64,000 nucleotides of DNA, taken from positions 35,807,393-35,871,392 of the forward strand of contig OX388350.1 of assembly GCA_947579665.1 (NCBI GenBank). Direction: 5' to 3'. Numbering within the stretch: position 1 is the first letter of the stretch; every line of letters starts with the position of its first letter. The notes beneath the pieces are model-generated. The model saw only the letters and a program-made list of their open reading frames with translations, searched no databases and was not told where the DNA came from. The DNA comes from Sympetrum striolatum. Taxonomy: Eukaryota > Arthropoda > Insecta > Odonata > Libellulidae. This document shows positions 22,305-33,877 of this stretch, piece by piece. The position numbers were made by a program, and so were the translations under genes.

Positions 22305-22439
22305 CGTTTTCAGGTACAGAGTTTCTGAAATAACATGAGCTCGGATTATCAGCTTCTAAGAAGCGCCACATGCGGATTAGTTATTATCGCTGTTCCACAA
22401 AACAATCTATTGTATCGAAAATACTTGATACAACACTAA

Positions 22440-22645
22440 CAATGATATTGAGAAACTAGTACAATTCCACACAATTACAACTATTTTTTTTGTTACAATA
22501 GTTTTTGTTACAATAAATTGTTTTGTACTATGGAATTCTACCAAGTAACATTGAAGCAGTTAAATTTAATTATAATATTCTTTTTCATCTTCCCCCTAAG
22601 GATGGCTACCGAAACGTGTATCGAGTTCTTCTTAGAAATTTGGTA
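22440..22645 (+). repeat. Penelope-like terminal piece (tentative)
   Basis: Contains TTTTTGTTACAATA twice (22487-22500, 22502-22515), TACTATGGAATTCTACC followed by AAGTAAC, and CTAAGGATGGCTACCGAAAC followed by GTG. The first block recurs at 11.2, 37.26 and 37.82 kb; the last resembles the CGAAACGT blocks at 9.07 and 33.83 kb. Together they suggest fragments of retroelement terminal repeats. Confidence 0.4.
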
Positions 22646-23190
22646 GTCCGGGCTTCTGTTGTTTCCGAAAACCAATAGCAACGAGGTTGAAAAATGTGAA
22701 AATTTACCAGCAAAGATTAAATCACAATAAAATTGACAAGATATTAACTAACAACAAACGAGAATTTCGATGAATCAATTGCCTAGTTATCCTGAGCTAA
22801 TTCGTAACAATAAATACATTGACTAAAAAACTGGATAGACCATCTTTACTCTGTTAATAGGCTGCAAAAAGAACAATACGATGGTGAGCCGAGTTTTGAC
22901 TGAAATTCAACTAGGGATATTGATTATATACTGAGGGGGAAGCTCGACTAATCCACCCTTCCTTCTTTATTGAATTCCCTTCCGCTCCCTGTTTATCCTC
23001 TCCAGCTATCCTGAGGGACGCTTACTTTAAGGATTGACTTACGCCGACTTAAATCCCTTTAGCGTTTTTAAACCATCATAGTTACTTTGTTTATATTTCG
23101 TTAATGTAATAATTAATTTGATTCCTCTATAGTTATAGAACTAAGAACAAAACTTAGTATTTTCCACGGATGTATTAATGATTTAAATCT
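22646..23190. other. Unassigned
   Basis: AT-rich without frames or recognised repeats. Confidence 0.35.
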
Positions 23191-23258
23191 GTGGAAACTA
23201 CAAAGTTTTGTTTGTAGTTGTTTTAAATAGGGTTCCACAAGGTAGGCCGGAACATTCG
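23191..23258 (+). repeat. Piece of the 37.7 kb hairpin family
   Basis: GTGGAAACTACAAAGTTTTG, TTTAAAT and GTTCCACAAGGTAGG align with 37779-37838 (GTGGAAATTACAAAGTGTG ... GTTCCACGAAGTAAGG). The inverted partner arm is not seen here. Confidence 0.5.
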
Positions 23259-24280
23259 GAGTGTATAGTCTTTCTTTATGTTTCGGTGTAAATTGGCGAT
23301 CATTCTGTAAGTGAAAAGTTGAATAAATTTTACGCTTCATTTCAAATTTATGCCTTTCCGTACTATACCGCACTAGCTAATACGTCTTGATTATTTTGTT
23401 TCCTTTCGTATTTTACGCAAATCTTGTTTCACTTCTGTTTGTTAAGCTACTCTTAGCATCCAATTGCTTAAACTGACCCTTATATGTTGATCCATTATAA
23501 TACGTGCAAGTGGAGTACTTTCGTGTGTTCAATATAACTATTATAAAATAAAACTTCACGATGAGAAAATCATGAGAGACAGTAAGATTCAGATCTTCCA
23601 TTTACTATAGCACCAATCTCATCAGAGAGCATTTTCACCCAGAAATTCAACACGTAAGCCTCCATTAAATAAGAAGGTGGAAATGACGGCAAGAAATTTC
23701 CCACTAGCATCAACTCAATTGAGAACACTAATGTCACATTTACGTCATGACAACCAATTCTTTCCTGTAGAAACGACGACATTTACCTTGACGTAATTCA
23801 CCCGGATGGAAGTCCTACAAAAACCGCCGACACAAAAACTATCAGAGGACAGTTTACAAATCGCGTGTCATACTCATCTATCTGGTTACAACACACTGAA
23901 CACAATGCAGCGGCGCATTTAGGAAGTTTTCAAAATATAACCTTGGCCGTAGCCTAAAAACGAGCTAATTTGGGCGGACGAGATCAAGGCGACCGCCCTC
24001 TCTCCCCATCCTCAATTTCGGCAATTCTGACTGCACAACTCGCGGCCCGACCCGCCCACCAAAATGTCATGAAACCTCGATGAAGAAATGAAAGCAGAAA
24101 TGTGATTTTTTGCTTCGATATTCAAATTCGCATCCCGTTCCTTCACAGCCGATCGAGAGAAATGCAATTATACATGCAGTGGATACATTATTTTCCTAAG
24201 AATCTCTCAGGATTTTTGCATCCACAATTCTCATTTTTCTCATCTATTCTCTTTAATTTGATTATTCTATAATTAATTAC
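23259..24280. other. Unassigned
   Basis: Three short minus-strand frames between 23113 and 23782 lack motifs. 23940-24060 is GC-richer. No repeat recognised. Confidence 0.35.
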
Positions 24281-24344
24281 GATGGGTCAGATGGAAGAAG
24301 AGACTTTTAGTCTCAATCTCGCCCAAATAAAGACGATTATTATA
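24281..24344 (+). mobile_element. Non-LTR retroelement 3' tail, family T
   Basis: GATGGGTCAGATGGAAGAAG, AGACTTTTAGTCTCAATCTC, GCCCAAATAAAGACGATTAT, then TAT repeats. The best preserved plus-strand copy of this 3' end in the window. Confidence 0.7.
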
Positions 24345-25510
24345 ATTTTTTTTCATTTTAGTATTGATTTTTTCATTGTAGTATCTTTTGAAGTTATATA
24401 ATGTACATTAATTTTGTTTCTAAATGATGTAAATAGAGCATTTAATTCTTAAACTCAGGAACCACCCGATGAACCAATTAAGGCTCAGGTGGGCCTTATT
24501 GCAATTCTTCTCTAAGGTACATTATGACATTTCTTATGCATTAAATGTAACTTCATTGCAAATGTATCTATTCCGACTATTGCATAATAATTGTAAAATA
24601 CTTTAATACATGTATAATGATATAGTATACCCTTACGTGTATAATTGAATGTATATAATCTAAAACATTGTATGTGCGTACCTGATCTAATATATTATTA
24701 TATTATTTATTGTAAAAAAAATTATTACAACGTCTTGTCTAACAGAATTATAACAGAACTACAATGAAAGTTATTGAGTACTTCTATCGCTCATCGATTA
24801 ATAGAGGATACGCCAATTGCATTTAATCAAGTTTGGAAGAGCTAACCCGAAACATCCAGACAAAAGGTGAGGCTACTTCGCTTTCAAATTCAAATTGATC
24901 GGATACTGACAAAATCTAAGCAACGTTTAAACGAATAAATTACACTGAAACACTCGGTCGGTTCTAGAAGAAGATACTCAATACGCGCTAGATGCTGACT
25001 CTCCTAAAAATATAAGGAGCATCGTTTAATTTACATAGATAATTCCCGTCTGCCCCTGACTCATTCACTATTTGCCCTCCCTAAGTGCGCGACATAAACA
25101 TCCTCTAAACCGAAAACGAAGCAAAATATCGCAGCCTTATCTACCATTTGAACTGGGAATTCCAATGAAGCAATTTACAAATAAACGAGCGAGGGGGAAC
25201 TTTAAAACTCGAAGTTATCTCCGGCGACCGATTACCAACAACGGGATGGATCGCGGGGAATATACATCGGTCTAAACCGAGGCTGTTGACATTTCCCGCG
25301 ACCGGGACGCGATACGAAGACAGAGTTCAAAGAGATAAAAACCACAGCTAGCCGCTCCTTTCAATCGATACTCGTGTGGCCGACATTAATTCGAGCACTT
25401 GGCAGGCTTCATTCAGGCTTCCGCGCATCCGCTGCTATTGAATAAAGCGCCGTGGGGCAGCGTACGGGAAGACCCATCCTTCGCGACACGTGGTCTAACG
25501 TAACACCTCA
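24345..25510. other. AT-rich, unassigned
   Basis: Includes a small hairpin TAAGGC/GCCTTA at 24479-24498. A 67-codon plus frame (25072-25275) in a less AT-rich stretch has no motif. No gene supported. Confidence 0.35.
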
Positions 25511-25562
25511 GCGAGGAAATTAGCCCTGGCGAGATTTGAACTTGCGACTCGGATGGGATGTG
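25511..25562 (-). repeat. tRNA-like 3' half (remnant)
   Basis: The minus strand reads GCAAGTTCAAATCTCGCCAG, which has a TPsiC-arm shape (GCAAG/CTCGC with one mispair). No matching 5' acceptor strand or D arm lies upstream at tRNA distance, so this is not a functional tRNA. A SINE or tRNA fragment is likely. Confidence 0.35.
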
Positions 25563-28119
25563 GTACTATTCGTGGACTAACAGGAACTCCGATAAGGGCG
25601 GTTTTTCCTGAATTTTCCGAGCCCGAAAAAGAACGGGCCAACTCTCGCTTGAACTTAATGAGCATTGACGAAAGAGGAAACACTGTTGCCGAACTAAGTT
25701 GCGTTCTTTGCGGTGGAAACAACTATTTAACTACCCCAAACCAATTCGCGCCGCAGAAACGATTAAAAGAATTTGAGTGAATGTTAAAATACGAAAGCCA
25801 GAAAGATTTATAGAAAAATATTATGGTCATTTAATAACGGGTTTCAATTTTAGCGCGCTCAATTTTTTAAATACTCTTCTTATTTATTCATTAACAAACA
25901 TCAACGTATATCACGAAGGTAATTACTGCTGACGATAAACAATAACAATGAAGAACAAAAAAATCAATAAATAGTGAACAATCAACAAATTAAACATATA
26001 ATAATAAGTAACAAATTAATATAAACAAACAGACAAAAAATAAAAAAATATATTTTTCCACGTCAAACTCTCGCAAACAAATTCTAAAAAGATTTCGGAG
26101 ATGAGAAGAAAGGATCGAAAATGACTATTGGAGGAAAGGAAGTTGAAAATATTATATGAGTGAGGAAAATTGTTTCATTTTCAGGCCGGTTCCTATGAAG
26201 AATTTCTATTGCACAAGCATAGAAAATTTATATTATATTTATATATTCTATTTATCATCTTCGGATTATAATGTACGGGTTTGATGACTTCTGCCAGTTT
26301 TGCACGTACTAATGATAAAAATTTTATATTTGATGCTTACGTCATGCCACCAACTTTCTGAGACTTATAACGGACATGCAAATTCGTGCGAAGGACCTAA
26401 GACCACGAAAGAGACTTAAGGCGATTACCCTATAACAGAAAATATAGGAATCGCCCATTAAAACTGCGAAAACTTAGCGTTGGAGAATTTTGATGGGTAG
26501 AAAAGAAGAGATACGAAAGAACTACTACCAGAAGTGATAGAGATTTTGGACTTTGACTCATTCTATTTGCATTTTTATGTGTTTAGGTTTGCATTTTGAT
26601 AGTTACGTAGTTTAGAGTTTTACGATAATATTTTATTATAATATTTTTATATGATAAAATATATTTTAATTTTGTATGAGTTTGTATTTAATATTAGTAC
26701 AGATTTGTATTTTGTATCATTTTATATAGATTTGTATTATTATCATTTGTAAGTAAATGTATTGGTTAAATGGAATATGGGACCTATTTTATCTATACTA
26801 GCGTAGATATAATGATGTCAGGCATGCCTTCTAGTCCAAAAGATTTTTTTCTATCGACCTGCTGTAATAGATTTTTAATGCTTTCCTTATTTAATTCCAA
26901 TATATTCATTATTGATGTGACTCGAATCTTCCCCTATGTATGGAGAGAATTTCCTGCAATATTTATCGAGATTTAACTTTGAAAGAAGATATATACGTAC
27001 AATCTACATCTACTTTTCGAAAATTTAACGAAACGCAAATTGTAACATCGCACCAAAAACATTAACAGTAGCGTTCAAACAAGGATAAAAGACTATATCT
27101 TCCTAAAATACGTATACTGAGAAGATTATCTTGGATCTCGAAAACAAGGAAAGGAAAGCCGGAAAATGTTTCGGAAAGTTATCTTCAAAATAATGAATTT
27201 CATGTCTGAAAGTTCTTGAGAAAAAAGGAGAAAGCACTGACCTCATGCTTTACATTTTCAAGACCGGCGTAAGTACCACTTAAGAATAATTCATTCCTCA
27301 AAACAGAACCTAGAATTCAAAGAGTTGTTTCTATTGCTGAATATTGCGCCATGATTAAGAGCGATAACTGCTATCATCGGGTTCCGCAAAGGACATGAAA
27401 ATAATCTTATCAACCCGCTCTGTCCCAGACGATCTTTGGAATTTCGATAAGAGATGAAAGATACACGACTCTAGGAATGAACTGAGATTTAAACCGTGGT
27501 CTATTCAAAAGAAATAGAACATTCCTCACTGCAGGCAGCAGTCGATAACAAAATTTATTAACACCCAAGTTGACGCTGCACCAGATATACTAATAGTGCA
27601 CAAAGACAGAAAACGGGATCTGAGGCAAAACTAAAACTAAATGTAGCACTGAAACTCCGACCTTATAGAGTATGATTTGCATTTATATAGCTTCCGTAAA
27701 AGCGATACAAAAACCAAAGTGATGTAACAATTTAATGCGTACACCATCCTTACGCGTAGCTAAGAATAGCTTACAAGGCTGTCCAGTTGCTTGGCTTCAA
27801 CAAATACCAACAAACACTCGAATCTATGCATTTTCGCAAGAATTGATGTATACGCAGCTTCGCTTTGAAGTTTCGTTGGATGTAAATTATGTGAGAGCTG
27901 CTGAAATCTTTGCTTCTGAGAGATGAGGGAACCACAGTAAGAGCCGCATGACCTTCCGTAGTCACCTCGACAAGACATAAATACCACCGGGTTGAACACT
28001 TCCAAGAGAGCCACTAGAATATCGATATTTCAAGCAGGTGTCCCCGATAAGGAATCCACCCAAACTTTCCATCATGCACACACCCAGAAGGGAAAACGCA
28101 TCCGAGAACCCGCGAGTTC
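25563..28119. other. AT-rich, unassigned
   Basis: About 2.5 kb without a recognised element. 26580-26770 is a degenerate run of TTTGTATT/TATCATTT words. Opposed short frames at 27735-28014 and a 75-codon frame at 25553-25780 have no motifs. Confidence 0.4.
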
Positions 28120-28760
28120 CCTCCCCCGAAAAAACTGAAACAAAGCGGTGCGAAAACTAACCCCTGGGGCACTTCTAAGTAAACAACCCGTCTTCTAGGA
28201 AAAACTCAAGACCCCACAACAACCTGAGAGCTACGGTACACGCTCGCCTGAAGAAGAAAAACTCCCAGAACCCCCTTCTTCACCCACGACGTCCTACCTA
28301 TTTGAGGATGGAATTCGAAAGGCATGCGAGCGAGCTAGGGACACGTCCGCGAATAGGGGGAGAGACGACCCGAGGAGAGGGTGTTGATACCTACGTCACG
28401 ATGAAGGGAAGTCTGGTATGAGAAGATTGAGAGAGAAAGAAAGAGGGGGAGCCGGAAATGAGGAAGAAGACTGAGGGGGGAGCGGGAGGGAGCAGGACTT
28501 CAACCTGCATACCGTTATGACTCGTTCCTCGCGAGGCCCTCCCCGGAGCCCATCGTCCATCGGGATAAGAAAACAAGAGGGGGCCCGCACCCGGAGGGGG
28601 AGGGCAACCCACGGGGTTCCCTTTGTTGGCCAATGAGGAATTGCTTCAAGGAGGAGTACGGCATGTGTGGAGGGGGTTGCGAAGGGGGCGGATACGTTAA
28701 GAGGATCCACGGCGGCTAAAGATGGGCAAAAAAGAGAAGAATGAATGGGGAAGATTGCAT
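28120..28760. other. GC-rich, purine-rich tract
   Basis: Clearly richer in G on the plus strand than anything nearby, with GAGGGGGAGCCGGAAATGAG and AGAGGGGGCCCGCACCCGG type stretches. Minus frames of 80 and 104 codons (28391-28633, 28396-28710) are open mainly because of this composition and are rich in P, S and F. It may be a unique promoter-proximal or structural tract; no gene was found beside it. Confidence 0.4.
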
Positions 28761-30049
28761 GAATGTGGGACTTGGGCTACGGACACTCTCGAGGCAACCC
28801 AAACGACTCGAGGATGGAGTAGAACGTGACCTTACCGCCTGGCGTCACCGAATCAGACTAATCTGGAGCGATAATCGAAGGATGGGACTATCTTAATCCA
28901 CTTCCTCGATTGTATCGAAACCCTTGGCCGCGATACCCAGAAACTGTCTGCGGGATTGTTTGCGGCCGTGGAGGCGGACCGATGTCGGCGAGGTCATGAA
29001 CTTTGCGATGGCAACATGTTGGCATTTTCTGCTTGCGGATGAAGGCGGAATTGATAGGCCAGAAGATGAAAAATCAGACTGATACACTTGATCTTGGTTC
29101 CGAGACCAATTCAAAAATCATACGAAGGAGCTAATTCAATTTCTACACTATCGATGAATGAAAGCATACTTCAGAGGTAACGGGTTACTTTCTGCTGTTT
29201 TAAGGGTTACCTCTGAGGTTCCCGTAGCTACACTGCCCTACCAAATAGTGTGTATTTAGATACGTAAACAAACACAAATCTTATTGTGAAACGTAAACTC
29301 TATGCATGAAATACTTTGCAACTATAGCTACCGATTTCATCTTCGAGGCTATTTTTTAAATCAGCTTTAATTTCATAATTTTAAAGTGTAAATCTTGATC
29401 TTAACATTAGTCTCCAGAGTTCTGTTTACCGCTTAAACTGTACTTTTAGGGGAGTCGTGTTAAATTCATTCCGACATATTTCTGCTGGTTGTAGTTGTTA
29501 CACGAGATTTCCTATTTCCATTCCTACGAGATTGCGATTTCTTTGACGGGGATCGCTGGGAATGCACAAGGGAGGGAATCGATAAAATGCGAAAGTTCAG
29601 GGATTTTCCTCCTGAAACGACGAATTCTAACATTCTTGGCGGTACGCTTAGAAGATGATCGGCATTCGCGGAGTGATTGTATGCAAACAAATACGTGCTT
29701 CAAAATGAAAATTATGTTTATGGACGATTCTTGGATGTGGAGATCTAAGATCGATAACTGAATAAACTCGTTTGCCGTAAATATGATATTTCTTCCCAAA
29801 ATCATATACAACTCACACAAAACCTTAGTTTACTTTGATCCGCAAGCATCAATAATGATAGTATCTTCTAATGACAACCTTACATTTACTACCGACTTTT
29901 AACGATTCATTCAGCTTCCAGAAATGGGAATTATACTCTAAAATTGTAACATAAATTTTCTTTTAATTGATTTCATTGCCTTTCCCAACCTCCATTTCCT
30001 CCTTTTTCGTTTCTACTAATACAAATTTACCGTTTCCTTAATTAATATG
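28761..30049. other. Unassigned
   Basis: Opposed frames of 74-98 codons at 29466-29820 overlap on both strands and have no motifs. ACCTCTGAGG and GAGGTAACGGGTTACTTTCT (29174-29220) give a short local inverted repeat. Confidence 0.35.
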
Positions 30050-30150
30050 TTCCTGCTGCTATATTCCGATGAAAGTAATATATGCATTTGCCATTTGGTA
30101 CAGGATAGAAAAAATGTATCTTTCATTTACTGAATACTCTACAGTCAATT
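30050..30150 (+). repeat. Dispersed repeat, partner at 51.7 kb
   Basis: TTCCTGCTGCTATATTCCGA, TATGCATTTGCCATTTG and AAAAATGTATCTTTCATTTA align with 51719-51815 in the same orientation over about 95 bases. Probably a LINE 3' untranslated piece. Confidence 0.6.
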
Positions 30151-30469
30151 CTAATATTTTTATTCTTTTATCTTATTATATCACATGTAATTGTGTTTTG
30201 TAATCTGTTTGTGATCAATTAAGAATTATCTTAATTACCAAGAACCATTTGAAGTAGGTAAGATAACACGATAATGCAACAAATAGATTGATAATAGTAT
30301 GCTGATAAAATGAGCCATTAATATTCTCCCTACTGTGTAAGCTTCTTTCATTCATGTTTAATATAATAAACTCTCACATCGATCTCCCTGGATTTGTTTC
30401 AATATTAACTTTCAATTTATAACTAGATTAACTCCTCTTCTTTTTTTATTCCTTTTTTTAATTGATTGT

Positions 30470-30540
30470 TATGTAAGTTAACGTTGCCACCAGTTCTTGC
30501 GACAAACTGCGACGGTTTTGCACAGTAAATAAATAAATAT
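30470..30540 (+). mobile_element. Non-LTR 3' tail with (AAAT)n, copy 1
   Basis: GTTAACGTTGCCACCAGTTC, TTGCGACAAACTGCG and then GTAAATAAATAAATAT. A matching block with four differences in 26 bases is at 60427-60452, also followed by AAATAAAT repeats. This marks the 3' end of a truncated LINE. Confidence 0.7.
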
Positions 30541-30875
30541 TTCTACATTTAGATTATCACTTGCTCAATGATCCTTACTATACAGACTTCCAAACCTTAT
30601 TTCCCTACCTCTCTCCATAAACCCTTTCATACTGTCGCTTGACGCGTTCTTAAACGAATGTCTGTATATATATTTGTTTAAATAATTTCCAGCTTGGGTC
30701 GTAATCTATATACGTAAACATGTTATTTTTTGTTGTCTTTTGCTTCTATGTTTATTTCGTATAATCATGTATAATATTTTAAATTCGTTATATTCTTTGT
30801 TTGTTAATTGTATTCACTGTGACATCGTCCAAAAACTGTATCTGAAACTTTGAATAAATAAAAAATAAATAAACT
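30541..30875 (+). mobile_element. Possible LINE 3' UTR
   Basis: AT-rich, T-biased sequence ending TGTGACATCGTCCAAAAACT then GAATAAATAAAAAATAAATA. The style (T-rich untranslated part, unique block, AAATAAAT tail) is that of a second, different LINE end. No coding part was found. Confidence 0.35.
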
Positions 30876-32569
30876 TAAAAAAAGATATCATAAAAGAATA
30901 ACGAAGCATCAGAAAGACCAAGTAGTCATCCTCAATAATTCTTAACGCTAATAGTTTCTAATACCAGCAGCTTCTCTCCAGTTTCCTCCAGCTGCCACTT
31001 CGACAACAAACATCAATTTTAGCCCCACTGCGATATTTCTCGGAGCAACGCCACATTTTCAGAATGGGATACTTTAATTTAGAATTAGACACATATTGAT
31101 CGATGGAGCATCATTCCATCTTAACCTCCAACGGCTATACTCCCGATCCACAAAAATAAATAAATAAAACTATCGGTGGATACGCCATTATCGTTCCGCC
31201 AACGCGAGTCTTACTGGCACAATACCCCGATATAAACCCACGACACGCACGGAGGAAAAGAGCCAAGAGTCGGTGCGTGCAAGCCGATTCCACAAACGCA
31301 GTTGCCGACGAGAATCGCCCCTAAACGGGAAGTCACGCCGATAGCAGCTGTGCGAGAGCTGAAATTCTACGTCAATGGCCGAGAATCGGTACCGAAGAAG
31401 TTTCTCCCGATTCCTCGCCGGTCACGGCCGACTGCCATCTCTTAATTGACGCCGGCCCGAGTTGCAAAATGGACCATTAACCAAGGCGGGGTTGATTTAC
31501 TAAGAGGATGGTGGAGCTGTTGACGAGGGGGGAGTCACTAGGTTGGGTCGTTCTTCCACTTTTTTTCTAATCGAAATGGAATACCTGGCAAAAGTGGCCC
31601 ACCCACATGAACATTACAGACGTAATTTTTTTCGAAATCAAAAAATATCTTCCGAGAGAATTTTTGCATTTAAGTTTCCAAGTTTTGACAAAAACATGAT
31701 AATTGTCAATTTTTTTCGGCTAAAACGGCCATATTTTTGAGTAAAAAGATGTTACTTGCAATGAACACTGATGAATGAGCCTCAAGGGGTCTTAGATGCC
31801 TCCTATGGGACCAGAAAAGGAGGCAAATTCAGTAAAATAAGCTGTTTTGTAGCACCTTCCGTCCTCGTCTATTCCTTCACCTGGTGGCTCGTAGCGGTAG
31901 CGAAGCATTGCTGTTACGCACCTATATATTACATTCAATACTTTATTTTTTGTATACATATTATTATTATTATATTTCTGTGAATGTCATGACTCAACAT
32001 GATGCGAATGATGTTCTTGCTAGTGAAGGAAGGAGAACCAATACTGTAGGAAGAATGGTATCCTTCGAATATTCAAGGAATTGAGTAGAAAACCAATGAA
32101 AAGGGCTGTTTGCCTACTCATCGTGGAGAGGAAAAGAAGATAGCAACGATTAATACAACCCTAAAAAAATCCATCCACCAACAATAGAGGCATGCGGGTG
32201 GTGTATCAATGGAAATCTCTGGCCAGCATCTGGGTCCACGTCTAGCCTTGAGGGAGAAAGACCACAAATTATGATTCGGCTTTGACTTGAATGAGAATCC
32301 ATGAATACATAAAAGATATAAATTTGATGCTACTGTTATTACAGATACTACTTCTGACATTCTCAGTATGGCGATTCTGCCATCAGATTAGCACTTAATA
32401 TCAGGCGAGCTTATCTCATTCATTGTTCATTAATCAATAACCTTGAACTAAACGTTTTCAATCGGTAAAACCAATAACTAGAGTAACGCCGCTATGAAAA
32501 TTGACTACCGCAACCATCTGGATGGGTTAGATTCCAAAGGACAGCCCAACAAATGAAATCTGACAGTAA
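30876..32569. other. Unassigned
   Basis: 31150-31520 is GC-richer without a domain-bearing frame. 31543-32084 holds plus frames of 65-70 codons and 32118-32360 a minus frame of 80 codons; none is recognised. ATTATT microsatellite at 31962-31976. Confidence 0.35.
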
Positions 32570-32770
32570 TTTATTTTCTTGATTTAATATTACTGATTTT
32601 ATGTTGTTCTTTGTATTTTAGTGCATTTAAGCATTTTCTTGATAGGATTTTCTGGATTGTATTTTCTTGATTATATTTCATTGATTGTATTTTCTTTACT
32701 TTATTTCTGATTGTTTTTGCCTGGTATTATTTTCTTGATTATTTTTCGTATTGTGATTGTATTTTATAAT
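32570..32770 (+). repeat. Degenerate TTTTCTTGATT low-complexity run
   Basis: TTTTCTTGATT-like words recur at irregular 20-30 base spacing (for example about 32573, 32632, 32664, 32691, 32733), mixed with TTGTATTTT. An old simple-sequence expansion. Confidence 0.55.
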
Positions 32771-33055
32771 CCTTCAAAGAATGCTATCGTAAATTGTTAA
32801 TGGGCTCATATCCGTAATAGTATGTATTACTGTTATTATTATCTTGCAGATCTTTTAATTTAACTTGTATTAATTTTTTTTCTAATCTGAACCATGAATG
32901 TGTTTCCACTGTGACTAGAATTTTGCTTATTGGTTGTAAGATTGATGCGTTTAATTCGAATTTTGTTTACTACTAATAATTATATTACTGACGTGCTCTA
33001 TATCTTGTACAATCATTGGACTGAAGCTTGATCTTTGGGCGAATAAATATATTAC
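32771..33055. other. AT-rich, unassigned
   Basis: Nothing recognised. Confidence 0.3.
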
Positions 33056-33560
33056 AATATTATTATCATGAAGCACTCTAGATTCCATCCATTCCGAGAA
33101 CAAAATCCTCTTCCGCCGCCAAACCCAATAAGAGGGGGTCGGCAACCGGAAAAGCCTCGCCCGGACACTAATTCCGCCCAATTCGTACCCATATGATAAA
33201 AAAAATCCATCCTCGCAAACGTGAGGGCAAGAGTACCCACTCCCCACGCTTGGCGGACGACAATAGCGAGGCCATCAACACCTTTTACCCATTCTAGTTT
33301 TCCGACCCACACGCCCTCGGTGCCAGCGTGGAATTCTCCCTCATTAGACCAATCGGTCAACAACCACAAGGAGGCCCTGGCGACTGTCGGGCGTCGCGGG
33401 GGCGTCACCGGGTCGCCGCGACGGACAGAGAAACAGATAAGGAATGCGATTGGAGAGAACAGGAATAGCAGAGGACAGGTGTTTCGTGAACGCTACCTTC
33501 GCATTGTCCATTTTGGTTCGATTGCTGGGGAGGGTCTATGTGCAGAATGACCATAGCTTT
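33056..33560. other. GC-rich tract, unassigned frames
   Basis: 33090-33430 is GC-rich, with a 118-codon minus frame (33052-33408) and a 109-codon plus frame (33221-33550) overlapping. Neither shows a domain, signal peptide or repeat structure I know. It could be a unique CpG-rich patch or decayed element. Confidence 0.3.
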
Positions 33561-33802
33561 CGCAGCATTTTCCATAATTCTACCAAGAAAATTTAATAAA
33601 CCTCATCTCAATAAACATCACAGAAACTAAAACGAAATCTTCGAAACGGGTCTAAAAACTATGAAGTTCCCCATTCATTTTTGCAAAAAAGATTTATAGA
33701 GTTAAAAATTTAATGGAGCTAAATTTACAAAAATTAATTAATTTTAGTAACAATTACATTGATGAATAAAAAATTCAGCTCAATGCAATGCATCGTTGTG
33801 CT
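33561..33802. other. AT-rich, unassigned
   Basis: Nothing recognised beyond weak similarity of 33538-33585 to 1335-1375. Confidence 0.3.
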
Positions 33803-33877
33803 GAAGATGATCGCCTAGTATGAGGCCGAAACGTCGACGATACGGAGAGACGCTACCCGGTCCGAGTACCGAGAACT
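33803..33877 (+). repeat. GCCGAAACGTCGAC repeat, copy 2
   Basis: CTGAAGATGATCGCCTAGTA then TGAGGCCGAAACGTCGACG, GAGAGACGCTACCCGGTCCG and ACCGAGAACTA. It aligns with 9045-9122. The copy here keeps CTGAAGA followed by a GCC/GGC hairpin and CGAAAC, superficially like the core of hammerhead ribozymes carried by Penelope-like elements, but the spacing is not canonical. Confidence 0.55.

Noticed and set aside
25511..25562. tRNA gene on the minus strand
   Set aside because: A T-arm-like part exists, but no matching acceptor strand, D arm or anticodon arm at the right distance.
33052..33550. 118- and 109-codon opposed frames
   Set aside because: Mutual shadows in a GC-rich tract with no motif or splice evidence.
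33803..33877. Functional hammerhead ribozyme
   Set aside because: Core words are present, but stem II spacing is off and no cleavage triplet pairs in the proper place; kept only as a resemblance.
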